Assembly: GCA_964611145.1 (NCBI GenBank)
Contig: CAZSYM010000016.1
Location: forward strand, 1 to 47,080
DNA: 47,080 nt
Source of the DNA: WFQV01 sp964611145
Lineage (GTDB): Bacteria; Bacteroidota; Ignavibacteria; Ignavibacteriales; Melioribacteraceae
Direction: 5' to 3'
Part shown: piece after piece, positions 24,541 to 32,319 of the stretch
How the letters are laid out: every line of letters begins with the position of its first letter
Numbering within the stretch: position 1 is the first letter of the stretch
Notes under the pieces: generated by a model
Database searches by the model: none
What the model saw: the letters and a program-made list of their open reading frames with translations, nothing else
Told to the model about the DNA's origin: nothing
Program-made: the position numbers and the translations under genes

Positions 24541-25573
24541 TTTGATCTCCGAAAAGCGAAGGTTGAGTTCCGCCTTTTTCTCTTTTACGATTGAAACGAG
24601 CATAAGCTAAATCGGTCGCCTCGCGTCCCCGCGGTGTTCTTTGAATGAATCCTTGTTGAATCAGGAAGGGTTCATATACTTCTTCGATTGTTCCGGCATC
24701 CTCGTTGACCGCCACGGAGAGAGTATTGAGTCCCACAGGACCGCCGCCGAATTTTTCTATTATGGTAAGAATAATTTCTTTGTCCATTTCGTCCAAGCCG
24801 TAGCGGTCGACTTCCAGAGCATCCAATGCCTTACGAGCTATTTCAATTGTTATGCGGTTGGAATCCTCGTAGTGTGCAAAATCCCGCGTTCTTCTCAAAA
24901 GTCGGTTTGCCACTCGTGGGGTTCCTCGACTCCGTTTCGCAAGCTCCAGAGCGGCTTCGTCGTCTATTTCCACTTCGAGTATTTTAGCGGAGCGAATTAT
25001 GATTTTTTCTATCAGCTCGGCTTCGTAATAGTCCAATCGAAATTTAATTCCGAATCTGTCTCTGAGGGGAGCCGTTAAAAGTCCCGCGCGAGTGGTGGCG
25101 CCGATTAGAGTATAGCGCGGCAGGGAGATTTGAACCGTCCGAGCGCTGGGTCCCGAATCAATCATAATGTCTAATTTGAAATCTTCCATGGCGGAATAAA
25201 GGTATTCTTCCACGACGGGACTTAGGCGATGGATTTCGTCGATAAAAAGCACGGATTTTTCTTCGAGGTTTGTTAACAATCCCGCCAAATCGGCAGGCTT
25301 TTCCAGAACAGGTCCGGAAGTAACTTTTATTTTCACTCCCATTTCATTTGCGATTATATGCGCCAGCGTGGTTTTGCCCAATCCCGGCGGTCCTGTTAAA
25401 AGGACGTGGTCCAAACTCTCGCCTCGCTTCCTTGCCGCACCGATGAAGACCTTGAGATTGTCCGTTACTTTTTGTTGACCGACGAATTGTTCGAAACGTT
25501 TCGGGCGCAGAGTTTGCTCGAATTGCTTTTCGTCTTCTTTTAAGGACGGATCCGTTGTAGGTGATTTTCTCAT
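24533..25573 (-). CDS. ruvB: Holliday junction branch migration ATPase RuvB
   Basis: This 346-aa AAA+ motor drives branch migration of Holliday junctions with RuvA. Walker A is GPPGLGKTTLA, Walker B is LFIDEIHRL, sensor 1 is in LIGATTRAGLLTAPLRDRFG, and the C-terminal winged helix contains GPVGLNTLSVAVNED and YEPFLIQQGFIQRTPRGR. The N-terminus RPKRFEQFVGQ is standard. It is separated by one base from the upstream membrane acyltransferase gene and overlaps kdsA downstream. ruvA and ruvC are not in the window. The link to Kdo synthesis is probably only cotranscription. Confidence 0.97.
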   Translation of the reverse strand: MRKSPTTDPSLKEDEKQFEQTLRPKRFEQFVGQQKVTDNLKVFIGAARKRGESLDHVLLTGPPGLGKTTLAHIIANEMGVKIKVTSGPVLEKPADLAGLLTNLEEKSVLFIDEIHRLSPVVEEYLYSAMEDFKLDIMIDSGPSARTVQISLPRYTLIGATTRAGLLTAPLRDRFGIKFRLDYYEAELIEKIIIRSAKILEVEIDDEAALELAKRSRGTPRVANRLLRRTRDFAHYEDSNRITIEIARKALDALEVDRYGLDEMDKEIILTIIEKFGGGPVGLNTLSVAVNEDAGTIEEVYEPFLIQQGFIQRTPRGREATDLAYARFNRKREKGGTQPSLFGDQNE

Positions 25574-25574
25574 T

Positions 25575-26663
25575 TTAAATTTCCGCCAAAGCTAATTTTT
25601 TCTTTTTCCAAGTCTTTTTGAATTTTTCTTTGAAAATAATCATTCCCGAAACAAAAACAAACATCAAAATGACCGCAGTGATGGTGTGAAGAGGAGAAAG
25701 ACTTTTTCCGAATACCAATGTTATGCCCGGATTCCATGCGCTTCCGAAAAGGACGATTAAATGCGCAACATAAATCGTTAATGTATTTCTGCCGAGCAAT
25801 TTTACGAATTCGGGCAAGTGTTCTCTCTTTCGAACCGCCCAAGCTACAATTCCGTTGAGAGCAATCACCACGCCGATTCGTAGCAGAAATTTGTAAATTT
25901 CATTTTGGTTACCTTGCAAGGCGAAAATATCCTTTATCAATAAGGATGTTAGGATAAGCGTTGTCCCGAAACCCAATAATAACAAGGGGAATTCCCTTCT
26001 GACGAAAGCATTTTTATTTAACGCCAAATAATTTCCGAGTATGCCTCCTCCGATTACATATCCCAACCACGGGAAAAGGGGAAAGAAGGAACCGTATTTT
26101 GTGGTAAAATAATTTGCTATCGGCATGGCGAAAATATTTTTCCATTCAAGTGCATTTATCCACTGGGCGGGGAGGACAAAGAAAGCTATCGCCGTTAGCG
26201 CGGTAATACAAAACGGGAGAGAGGCTTTTTCGCTTAGGTATAGAATGAAGAGCAAAAACAATAGTCCGAATGCGATTAAATGAAGTGCATCTACAACAAA
26301 GAAAATCCGCCATTCTCTTTCGGTAACTATTGAAAAATCGATAATTCGCCAAGTGGGGTAGCGCAACAAATAACCCAAACCGAGTAACAGAAAGAATCTT
26401 TTAAAACCTTTTTTAGTGCGAGGATTGGCGTTGAAAGGTTTTCCGTTCGATAAAAAAAGGTAGGTGAAAACCGCCCCTGCGGTGAACATAAATACCGGCG
26501 CGGTAAACCCGCGCAAATAGTGCCAGACGTAAAAAACCGTTGAATCGAGGGAGCGATATTTCGTGCCGAGCAATGCGTCCACGGTGTGGCCTTCCACCAT
26601 CATTATTACCGCTAAGGCACGCATTACGTCAAGAAATAATATTCTTTTGGTTTTTCGGTTCAT
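25575..26663 (-). CDS. Membrane acyltransferase of the DUF1624/HGSNAT type
   Basis: This 362-aa integral membrane protein has about ten predicted hydrophobic segments. The start RILFLDVMRALAVIMMVEGH, followed by FYVWHYLRGFTAPVFMFTAG, matches the DUF1624 / heparan-alpha-glucosaminide N-acetyltransferase catalytic family, where the conserved early histidine (here in VEGHT) carries the acetyl group across the membrane. It is the first gene of the operon that continues into ruvB, kdsA and the Lpt genes. Acylation of a periplasmic glycan or of LPS sugar is a reasonable inference; the substrate is unknown. Confidence 0.8.
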   Translation of the reverse strand: MNRKTKRILFLDVMRALAVIMMVEGHTVDALLGTKYRSLDSTVFYVWHYLRGFTAPVFMFTAGAVFTYLFLSNGKPFNANPRTKKGFKRFFLLLGLGYLLRYPTWRIIDFSIVTEREWRIFFVVDALHLIAFGLLFLLFILYLSEKASLPFCITALTAIAFFVLPAQWINALEWKNIFAMPIANYFTTKYGSFFPLFPWLGYVIGGGILGNYLALNKNAFVRREFPLLLLGFGTTLILTSLLIKDIFALQGNQNEIYKFLLRIGVVIALNGIVAWAVRKREHLPEFVKLLGRNTLTIYVAHLIVLFGSAWNPGITLVFGKSLSPLHTITAVILMFVFVSGMIIFKEKFKKTWKKKKLALAEI

Positions 26664-26688
26664 TGCGTAAAAAATTTTTTTGAAAAAA

Positions 26689-26715
26689 TAAAGTTAAATA
26701 AAATGTGGCTTACAA
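26689..26715 (-). promoter_or_regulatory. Candidate promoter of the acyltransferase-ruvB-kds-lpt operon
   Basis: On the minus strand TTG (26715-26713) is followed after 16 bases by TAACTTTA (26696-26689), seven of eight matches to TAnnTTTG. It lies 26 bases upstream of the ATG. The spacer is slightly short, so this is only a candidate. Confidence 0.3.
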
Positions 26716-26750
26716 GCTTATCAAAAAGTTTTTACATACATGAGTTATGG

Positions 26751-26770
26751 GATAATTATCGGTTATTATC
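26751..26770. promoter_or_regulatory. Palindrome in the divergent intergenic region
   Basis: GATAATTATC (26751-26760) is a perfect palindrome. GATAAT pairs again with ATTATC at 26765-26770. It sits between two divergent promoters and could bind a shared regulator. Confidence 0.25.
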
Positions 26771-26801
26771 TTTTCTAACATGTAAACCGAGCTGTTATTC
26801 C

Positions 26802-26830
26802 TTGCTTTTTGGGGGACACACCTATATTTT
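26802..26830 (+). promoter_or_regulatory. Candidate promoter of the GAF protein-deoB unit
   Basis: TTG (26802-26804) and TATATTTT (26823-26830, seven of eight to TAnnTTTG) are separated by 18 bases. The ATG at 26861 lies about 30 bases downstream of the -7 box, which fits a short leader. Confidence 0.4.
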
Positions 26831-26860
26831 TAAAAATTATTTTTGAGAGAATGAATCAAA

Positions 26861-28735
26861 ATGTTTCTGGACAGAAAGAACCGAAAAAGGCTGCTAATTT
26901 TTATTGCTATTCCCCTATTAGCTGTTATCCCGTTTGTAACGGATGATGTTGTGTTAAGAATAATTGCAGCGGTATTGCTCGTTATTTATGTCGGGTTTAT
27001 TATCTTCCTTCGGGATTCTATGAAAAGTTCTCCCCGTTTCGAAGAAGAGGGGATGAGGTACGGTGGAAAAAATTTAGAAAAGGGATTTGATGAAAAAGAG
27101 GATGATGGCTTTGAAATTATCGCTGGAAATTTGAATGCGGAGATTGTTACCGCTGGTGATCCTGTGCAAACCGTTCGTCCCAAGACAGCAAAGGAAATTT
27201 ATAATCCGGGGGAATTAAAAAGTGAGTATATTAAAATAGCCAAGGAAAATTTGCCAGAAAATGTAGGGCATGACGAGTATTTCAGTTTTGTTTTGGAGAA
27301 AATGCTAAAAATTGCACAAGAAGCATTCTTTGCTTATTCTGCTGTTTTTTTCTGGTACAATAGAAAGGGAAAGAGAATTACTTTACATCGCGCCGTCTCC
27401 GCTTCCAATGATATAGCGCCACAGAAATATGATCTCGAGAACGATGTCCTGAGTGAAATTGCTAAGAATGAAGAACCAAAACTTTTGCCGAGCATTCCTC
27501 CCACGGCGGAAATGGATAATATTCGTTATTATTCTGTCCCGCAAGGCATTCGTAGCTTCGTTGGCGTACCGGTTTTTTACGGCGATATGCTCGTGGGAGT
27601 TCTGGCGCTGGATTCGAGGGAAGAGGATTCTTTTAGCGTGGAAACCGTTTATTCACTTGGACGCCTGGCACGGATAATATCGATTATCATTTCTCTTTTC
27701 GACGAGAAATTTGCCGAGACGCTTTCCGAGCAGAGGCTTAAAGCCTTGCTTTCCATTCTCGCTTCTCAAAAGACTTTTGGGGATGCGGAGGAACTTTATG
27801 AAACCATCGAAACTTCCGTGGCAAGTCTTTTGCATTGGGATGTTTTTTCATTTGTTTATTACGACCCTCTTTCCTCTTCTTTTAAAACAACCCGCGTTGA
27901 TAACAAACGCTCCATTAAATACGTCGGGGAAGGGCTGGAGATAGATTTGAAAAAATCTCTTACCGGCAAAGCTATTCTTACCGGTTCTGTTGTCTCTGTG
28001 GAGGATACCACCCCTACGGAAGAAAAACGTTACATCCGCTTTGCCGAGCAGGAAGATATAAGTTACGAGGGAGCATTTTTGGCGGTGCCCCTTGTTTATC
28101 ACGGACAGAATTTCGGCGCGCTTTGTTTTGATAATTTGAAAAAATCTGTTTACTCGAGTGCCGATATAAATTTTATTCAAAAGGCTTCCAAGATTTTCGC
28201 CTTTATTGCTTATGCGTATTCCACCCAAAAGTTTTTGCGAAATTTGCTTTCGGTGGATGTGGAAACAAAGATTTTTAATCGGGATTTCTTCCTGGAAATG
28301 TTTAAAAAGGATTTGTTGAAGGCAAAGGAATTGAATGCTCCGGGTGCTTTGGCGCTTATCCATATCGATGAATTTTTAGAACAGGAAAATCTTTTCGAAG
28401 GCGACCCTTTCCCGAAAGTACTGAAAGCAATAGTCGAGGCTGTAAAAGAAGTGTTGCCGGAAAAAAGCTTTTTCGGGAGAATATCGGAGCGTTTGCTGGC
28501 GGTTTCTTTTTTTAATTTCACTTCTAACGATGCTTTCCTTTGGGCGGAAAAATTGCGCATTAAGGTTGCTCGCACTCCCGTTCCCGTTATGTCGAGGCAG
28601 TCGACTTTTACTATTTCCATAGGTCTGGCTTCCACGAACAATAGAACGGATTGGGAGGAAATATTTAAGACGGCACAGCTGGCATTAAACAAGGCTCTGG
28701 AAAAAGGAGGTAACGCAGTAAAAAGCGCTACTTAG
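26861..28735 (+). CDS. Membrane-anchored GAF-GAF protein with degenerate GGDEF domain
   Basis: This 624-aa protein has two N-terminal membrane segments (residues about 9-26 and 30-50). A charged linker and two GAF domains follow (about 115-270 with GIRSFVGVPVFYGDMLVGVL, and 285-450 with YEGAFLAVPLVYHGQNFGAL). The last 165 residues have the diguanylate-cyclase fold pattern (DVETKIFNRDFFLEMFKKDL, ALALIHIDEFLEQENL, FTISIGLAS near the end). The active-site GGDEF is replaced by GRISER near residue 537, so c-di-GMP synthesis is not expected. It could be a receptor or scaffold that responds to a small ligand through GAF. It ends four bases before deoB. Confidence 0.88.
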   Translation: MFLDRKNRKRLLIFIAIPLLAVIPFVTDDVVLRIIAAVLLVIYVGFIIFLRDSMKSSPRFEEEGMRYGGKNLEKGFDEKEDDGFEIIAGNLNAEIVTAGDPVQTVRPKTAKEIYNPGELKSEYIKIAKENLPENVGHDEYFSFVLEKMLKIAQEAFFAYSAVFFWYNRKGKRITLHRAVSASNDIAPQKYDLENDVLSEIAKNEEPKLLPSIPPTAEMDNIRYYSVPQGIRSFVGVPVFYGDMLVGVLALDSREEDSFSVETVYSLGRLARIISIIISLFDEKFAETLSEQRLKALLSILASQKTFGDAEELYETIETSVASLLHWDVFSFVYYDPLSSSFKTTRVDNKRSIKYVGEGLEIDLKKSLTGKAILTGSVVSVEDTTPTEEKRYIRFAEQEDISYEGAFLAVPLVYHGQNFGALCFDNLKKSVYSSADINFIQKASKIFAFIAYAYSTQKFLRNLLSVDVETKIFNRDFFLEMFKKDLLKAKELNAPGALALIHIDEFLEQENLFEGDPFPKVLKAIVEAVKEVLPEKSFFGRISERLLAVSFFNFTSNDAFLWAEKLRIKVARTPVPVMSRQSTFTISIGLASTNNRTDWEEIFKTAQLALNKALEKGGNAVKSAT

Positions 28736-28739
28736 AAAA

Positions 28740-29903
28740 ATGAATAATTTTGTGTTGATAATATTGGATGGAGTGGGAATAGGCGAATTGCCCGATGCGG
28801 CAAAATATGGCGATGCCGGTAGTAATACATTGGCGCATATTGCCGAATTTGTCGGGGGCTTCGACTTGCCGAATCTACAAAAATTGGGTTTGGGCAATAT
28901 TCATAAGCTGGAAGGGATGCCTCCCGCAATCGAACCCCTCGCCTCGTACGGGAAAATGACCGAGGTTTCGAAAGGAAAGGATTCCACTACGGGACATTGG
29001 GAAATCGCAGGCTTAAAAGTCGAAATGGATTTCCCTTACTATCCTAACGGTTTCCCAGAAGAGCTGATTGAAAAATTTAAGAAAGAAACCGGTGTTAAAG
29101 GAGTGCTTGGGAATAAACCCGCCTCCGGTACCGAAATAATTAAAGAACTGGGCGACGAACATGTTCGCACGGGTTACCCGATTGTTTATACCTCCGCCGA
29201 TTCCGTTTTTCAAATTGCCGCTCACGAAGAAGTCATACCTCTCGAACGACTTTATGAAATTTGCCGAATAGCGCGGGAGAAAGTCTTGATAGAAGAACAT
29301 GCCGTTGGCAGAGTAATAGCTCGTCCCTTTCTGGGTGAAAATGGAAATTATACTCGCACGACTAATCGCAAGGATTTTTCCCTTAATCCTCCTGAACCTA
29401 CTATTCTCAACGTATTGCAGGATAATGGTATTAAAACAATAGCCGTGGGTAAGGTAAACGATTTGTTTAATTACAGCGGTATTGACGTCAAGGCTAAGAC
29501 GAAATCGAATGCGGAAGGAATTGAAAAAATTCTCGAATATTCCCGAAAGGAGAAAGGAAGTTTTATTTTTGCCAATCTTGTTGACTTCGACGTTTATTTC
29601 GGGCATCGAAACGACCCGAAAGGTTTTTATAGAGCCTTGAAAGAATTTGACGACAAACTCCCCGAAATTCTGGAAACATTGGACGAAACGGATGCTTTGA
29701 TAATAACGGCGGATCATGGTAACGACCCGACCACTCCCAGTACGGATCACAGTCGCGAGTATGTCCCTTTGCTGTTCTATAGAGCGGGAAAAATCGGTGG
29801 AAATTTGGGAATACGAAAAACATTTTCCGATGTGGCGCAAACCGTAGCGCATTTTTTCAAAGTAAATAATGCTTTGAAAGGTGAAAGCTTTCTCGAAGAA
29901 TAG
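28740..29903 (+). CDS. deoB: Phosphopentomutase
   Basis: This 387-aa enzyme of the alkaline-phosphatase superfamily interconverts ribose (or deoxyribose) 1-phosphate and 5-phosphate in nucleoside salvage. Diagnostic segments are ILDGVGIGELPDAAKYGDAG, SKGKDSTTGHWEIAG (with the phosphorylated Thr region), SADSVFQIAAHEEVI, NLVDFDVYFGHRNDP and ITADHGNDPTTPSTDHSREY. Length is normal. No ribosome site sits directly upstream: the nearest strong one (GGAGG) is about 30 bases away, inside the preceding gene, so translation may depend on reading through that gene. The next operon encodes microcompartment vertex proteins. Confidence 0.96.
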   Translation: MNNFVLIILDGVGIGELPDAAKYGDAGSNTLAHIAEFVGGFDLPNLQKLGLGNIHKLEGMPPAIEPLASYGKMTEVSKGKDSTTGHWEIAGLKVEMDFPYYPNGFPEELIEKFKKETGVKGVLGNKPASGTEIIKELGDEHVRTGYPIVYTSADSVFQIAAHEEVIPLERLYEICRIAREKVLIEEHAVGRVIARPFLGENGNYTRTTNRKDFSLNPPEPTILNVLQDNGIKTIAVGKVNDLFNYSGIDVKAKTKSNAEGIEKILEYSRKEKGSFIFANLVDFDVYFGHRNDPKGFYRALKEFDDKLPEILETLDETDALIITADHGNDPTTPSTDHSREYVPLLFYRAGKIGGNLGIRKTFSDVAQTVAHFFKVNNALKGESFLEE

Positions 29904-29986
29904 AGGTGGAAAAAGTTTACGGAATTTGTATTTCCAAGCGGGTCTTGATTTTTTGTTTCTAAAAGGTGAGATTCACAATTTGAAAA

Positions 29987-30014
29987 TTGGTCAATGTTTT
30001 GCAGTGTAACTTTG
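29987..30014 (+). promoter_or_regulatory. Promoter of the vertex-protein/sigma-factor operon
   Basis: TTG (29987-29989) and TAACTTTG (30007-30014) match the Bacteroidota-type promoter exactly, with a 17-base spacer. The predicted start near 30021 leaves a leader of about 70 bases before the ATG at 30090. Confidence 0.55.
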
Positions 30015-30089
30015 ACGGTAAATTGCCGATTCGAAAAAAGATGTGAAAGCGATTGGAAAATTGTTTTGTCCGAAAATTCGTGAGGTGAA

Positions 30090-30395
30090 ATGAAATTAGG
30101 AAAAGTAATTGGAACGGTTTGGTCAACTCGCAAGGATGAAAATCTGGTGGGAATGAAGTTTCTTATTGTGCGGGATTTGAATTTGGATTATTCGGAAAAG
30201 GAAACTTTTACTGTGGCTGTGGATTCCGTAGGAGCCGGTGTGGGCGAAGTGGTGCTCTATGCTTCCGGCAGCTCCGCGCGTCAGACGGTTCTTACGCATA
30301 ATCGCCCCGTCGATGCGGTGATTATGGCTATTGTGGACAAATTGGATGTCTCCGTTAAAAAGAAGCTCGAAGAAGAGGAAGGTCCTGTAGCGTAA
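30090..30395 (+). CDS. EutN/CcmL-family bacterial microcompartment vertex protein (first copy)
   Basis: This 101-aa protein matches the EutN/CcmL (BMC-P, PF03319) family, whose pentamers cap the vertices of microcompartment shells. The start MKLGKVIGTVWSTRKDENLV and the core FTVAVDSVGAGVGEVVLYAS with late VDAVIMAIVDKL are characteristic. A clear GAGGTG site precedes the ATG. The stop overlaps the start of a second family member by one base (TAATG). No hexameric BMC-H or trimeric BMC-T shell protein is in the window, so the rest of any shell must be elsewhere. Confidence 0.93.
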   Translation: MKLGKVIGTVWSTRKDENLVGMKFLIVRDLNLDYSEKETFTVAVDSVGAGVGEVVLYASGSSARQTVLTHNRPVDAVIMAIVDKLDVSVKKKLEEEEGPVA

Positions 30396-30691
30396 TGCAA
30401 TTGGGAAAAGTAATCGGTACGATTTGGGCGACGCGGAAATACGATGCGGTCAAAGGTTATAAACTTCAGCTCGTGCAACCTATTAGTTCCGAAGGGAAGG
30501 AATTGGGAGAACCGATTATTGCTGTGGATACAATAGGCGCAGGTCCGCACGAAATTATTTTTTACATCACTTCTTCGGAAGCTTCCATACCTATGGATGT
30601 GGATATGGCACCTGTGGACGCTTCAATCGTTGGAATTGTCGATTCGATTAATTCGGTAATTTATTCGGGGGAGTTAAATGAAAATAATTAA
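30395..30691 (+). CDS. EutN/CcmL-family bacterial microcompartment vertex protein (second copy)
   Basis: This 98-aa BMC-P protein is a diverged paralogue of its neighbour: LGKVIGTIWATRKYDAVKGY, IIAVDTIGAGPHEIIFYITS, VDASIVGIVDSIN. Two different vertex proteins side by side are common where a shell uses several pentamers. Its ATG overlaps the first copy by one base and its end overlaps the sigma-factor gene by 14 bases, so all are translated from one message. Which compartment it belongs to cannot be told from the window, though deoB lies upstream. Confidence 0.93.
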   Translation: MQLGKVIGTIWATRKYDAVKGYKLQLVQPISSEGKELGEPIIAVDTIGAGPHEIIFYITSSEASIPMDVDMAPVDASIVGIVDSINSVIYSGELNENN

Positions 30692-31535
30692 ACAGTACAC
30701 TAATAGGGAAAGTCAATCTCTTGACAGATATCTCCAGGAGATTGGAAAGGAAAAACTTTTAACTTCGGAAGAAGAAATCGAACTGGCAAAAAGAATCCGA
30801 GAAGGCGACGAGAAAGCCTTGGAAAAAATGGTAAAGGCAAATTTGCGCTTCGTGGTCTCCGTTGCAAAACAATATCAAAATCAAGGCTTGTCGCTTGGGG
30901 ATTTGATTAACGAGGGGAATTTGGGGTTGATAAAGGCGGCAAAGCGTTTCGACGAGACACGCGGTTTCAAATTTATTTCCTATGCCGTCTGGTGGATAAG
31001 GCAATCTATCTTGCAAGCCTTGGCTGAACAGTCGCGAATTGTTCGTTTGCCACTTAATCGCGTTGGGACTCTCAGCAAAATCGGTAAGGCTTATAGTCAA
31101 TTGGAACAGGAATACGAGCGTGAACCCAGTCCGGAAGAAATTGCCAAAGAGTTGGAAATGGATACCGATGAAATAAATACCGCACTGCGTTTGCAAGGAC
31201 GCCATGTGTCCGTGGATGCCCCCTTCTCCAAAAGTGACGATAACAATAGTCTCCTGGACATATTGGCAAACGAGGACAACCCCTTACCGGATCATAAATT
31301 GATGCGGGATTCATTGAAAATAGAAATAGAGCGCGTGCTTTCCACACTTGCCGAGAGGGAAGCTGATGTGATTCGACTCTATTTCGGTTTGGACGGCGAA
31401 CATCCCATGACGCTTGAGGAAATAGGAGAAAAATTTAATCTTACGCGCGAGCGGGTGCGTCAAATAAAGGAAAAGGCAATCAGACGACTCCGCCACGCCT
31501 CGAGAAGTAAATTCCTCCGTGGGTATTTGGGATGA
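30678..31535 (+). CDS. rpoD: RNA polymerase sigma factor RpoD/SigA (Bacteroidota/Chlorobi short form)
   Basis: This 285-aa sigma-70 protein lacks the acidic region 1.1, as primary sigma factors of Bacteroidota and Chlorobi do. Region 1.2 starts at LDRYLQEIGKEKLLTSEEEI. Region 2 contains NLRFVVSVAKQY, LINEGNLGLIKAAKRFD and FKFISYAVWWIRQSILQAL. Region 3 is REPSPEEIAKELEM. Region 4.2 is MTLEEIGEKFNLTRERVRQI ending in LRGYLG. This is most likely the housekeeping sigma, though a second group-2 sigma cannot be excluded. The ribosome site GGGGGAG lies inside the preceding vertex-protein gene, which overlaps by 14 bases. Confidence 0.93.
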   Translation: MKIIKQYTNRESQSLDRYLQEIGKEKLLTSEEEIELAKRIREGDEKALEKMVKANLRFVVSVAKQYQNQGLSLGDLINEGNLGLIKAAKRFDETRGFKFISYAVWWIRQSILQALAEQSRIVRLPLNRVGTLSKIGKAYSQLEQEYEREPSPEEIAKELEMDTDEINTALRLQGRHVSVDAPFSKSDDNNSLLDILANEDNPLPDHKLMRDSLKIEIERVLSTLAEREADVIRLYFGLDGEHPMTLEEIGEKFNLTRERVRQIKEKAIRRLRHASRSKFLRGYLG

Positions 31536-32194
31536 AAATTCCCCGCAGAATTTTTGTCATCCTCCCTTTCATTTTTTCTTTGTTGTATACCGGTTGTTCA
31601 TCCTCTTCGTATTCCCAACGATATTCGGGCGAGCGGAACAAAGAACAAGTCCCCGCAAAAAAAGAAAGATTTGCCTCTTATTCAAATCCGTCTTCCGCAA
31701 GTGAGGACGATTTATCCGGTGCCCCTTTCAAAGAAGATGAAAATTATAAAAGAAAATTTTTGATGCGCTATGGAGAAGCAGGGGTTTCGAGTGTAAAACT
31801 GACAATGAGGGAAAGGCTTTTAATGGAAATAGTTAAATTTCTCAATACTCCCTATGCTTACGGTGGCGAAGGGAAAAACGGAATAGATTGTTCCGCCTTT
31901 ACTCGCAGTGTCTATCAAAAAAGTATGGGAATAGAATTACCCCGCACGGCTTCGCAACAATATAATACCGGTGTGCCAATTTCCAAGAAGGATTTGAAGT
32001 TCGGCGATTTGGTCTTTTTTAATACTTCCAGAACGAGATTTCCGGGGCATGTGGGTATTTATCTCGGCGAAGGACTTTTCGCTCATTCCAGCGTTAGCCG
32101 AGGTGTTACGGTGTCTTCTCTGAATAGCAATTATTATAAGCGAATATTTGTCGGCGCGCGACGCATAACTTCTCTGGAAAAACGCCTACGTTGA
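31532..32194 (+). CDS. NlpC/P60-family cell-wall hydrolase lipoprotein
   Basis: This 220-aa lipoprotein (lipobox LYTGC, C22) has a low-complexity linker to about residue 85 and then an NlpC/P60 papain-like endopeptidase domain. The catalytic cysteine is C120 in GIDCSAFTRSVYQ, the histidine is H173 in PGHVGIYLGEG, and the polar third residue is H185 in FAHSS. Family members cut peptide stems of peptidoglycan, commonly gamma-D-Glu to diamino-acid bonds. The ATG overlaps the sigma-factor stop as ATGA. A hairpin covering its stop codon may end the transcript. Confidence 0.93.
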   Translation: MKIPRRIFVILPFIFSLLYTGCSSSSYSQRYSGERNKEQVPAKKERFASYSNPSSASEDDLSGAPFKEDENYKRKFLMRYGEAGVSSVKLTMRERLLMEIVKFLNTPYAYGGEGKNGIDCSAFTRSVYQKSMGIELPRTASQQYNTGVPISKKDLKFGDLVFFNTSRTRFPGHVGIYLGEGLFAHSSVSRGVTVSSLNSNYYKRIFVGARRITSLEKRLR

Positions 32195-32202
32195 CGTTTT
32201 CC
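32176..32202 (+). terminator. Hairpin overlapping the NlpC/P60 stop codon
   Basis: GGAAAAACG (32176-32184) pairs with CGTTTTCC (32195-32202) with one bulged A. The loop contains the TGA stop. It lacks a clean T-tract, so termination is only likely. Confidence 0.4.
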
Positions 32203-32319
32203 TATTTGAATTCATGTAAAGTTGGGGAACGAAAAATTTTAGATTTAATAGATAGAATGTTCCCTTTTTCTTTTTTAGTTTTGTATTCGACTAAATTTTG
32301 AGAATTGAAGGTTGCCAAA

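Noticed and set aside
23719..24603. Longer KdsA start at 24603
   Set aside because: It would add 21 residues unlike known KdsA from inside ruvB; the ATG at 24540 has a good ribosome site and matches the family start.
26851..26860. ATG at 26851 as start of the GAF protein
   Set aside because: It is in a different frame from the 624-aa protein and the frame does not give a sensible product.
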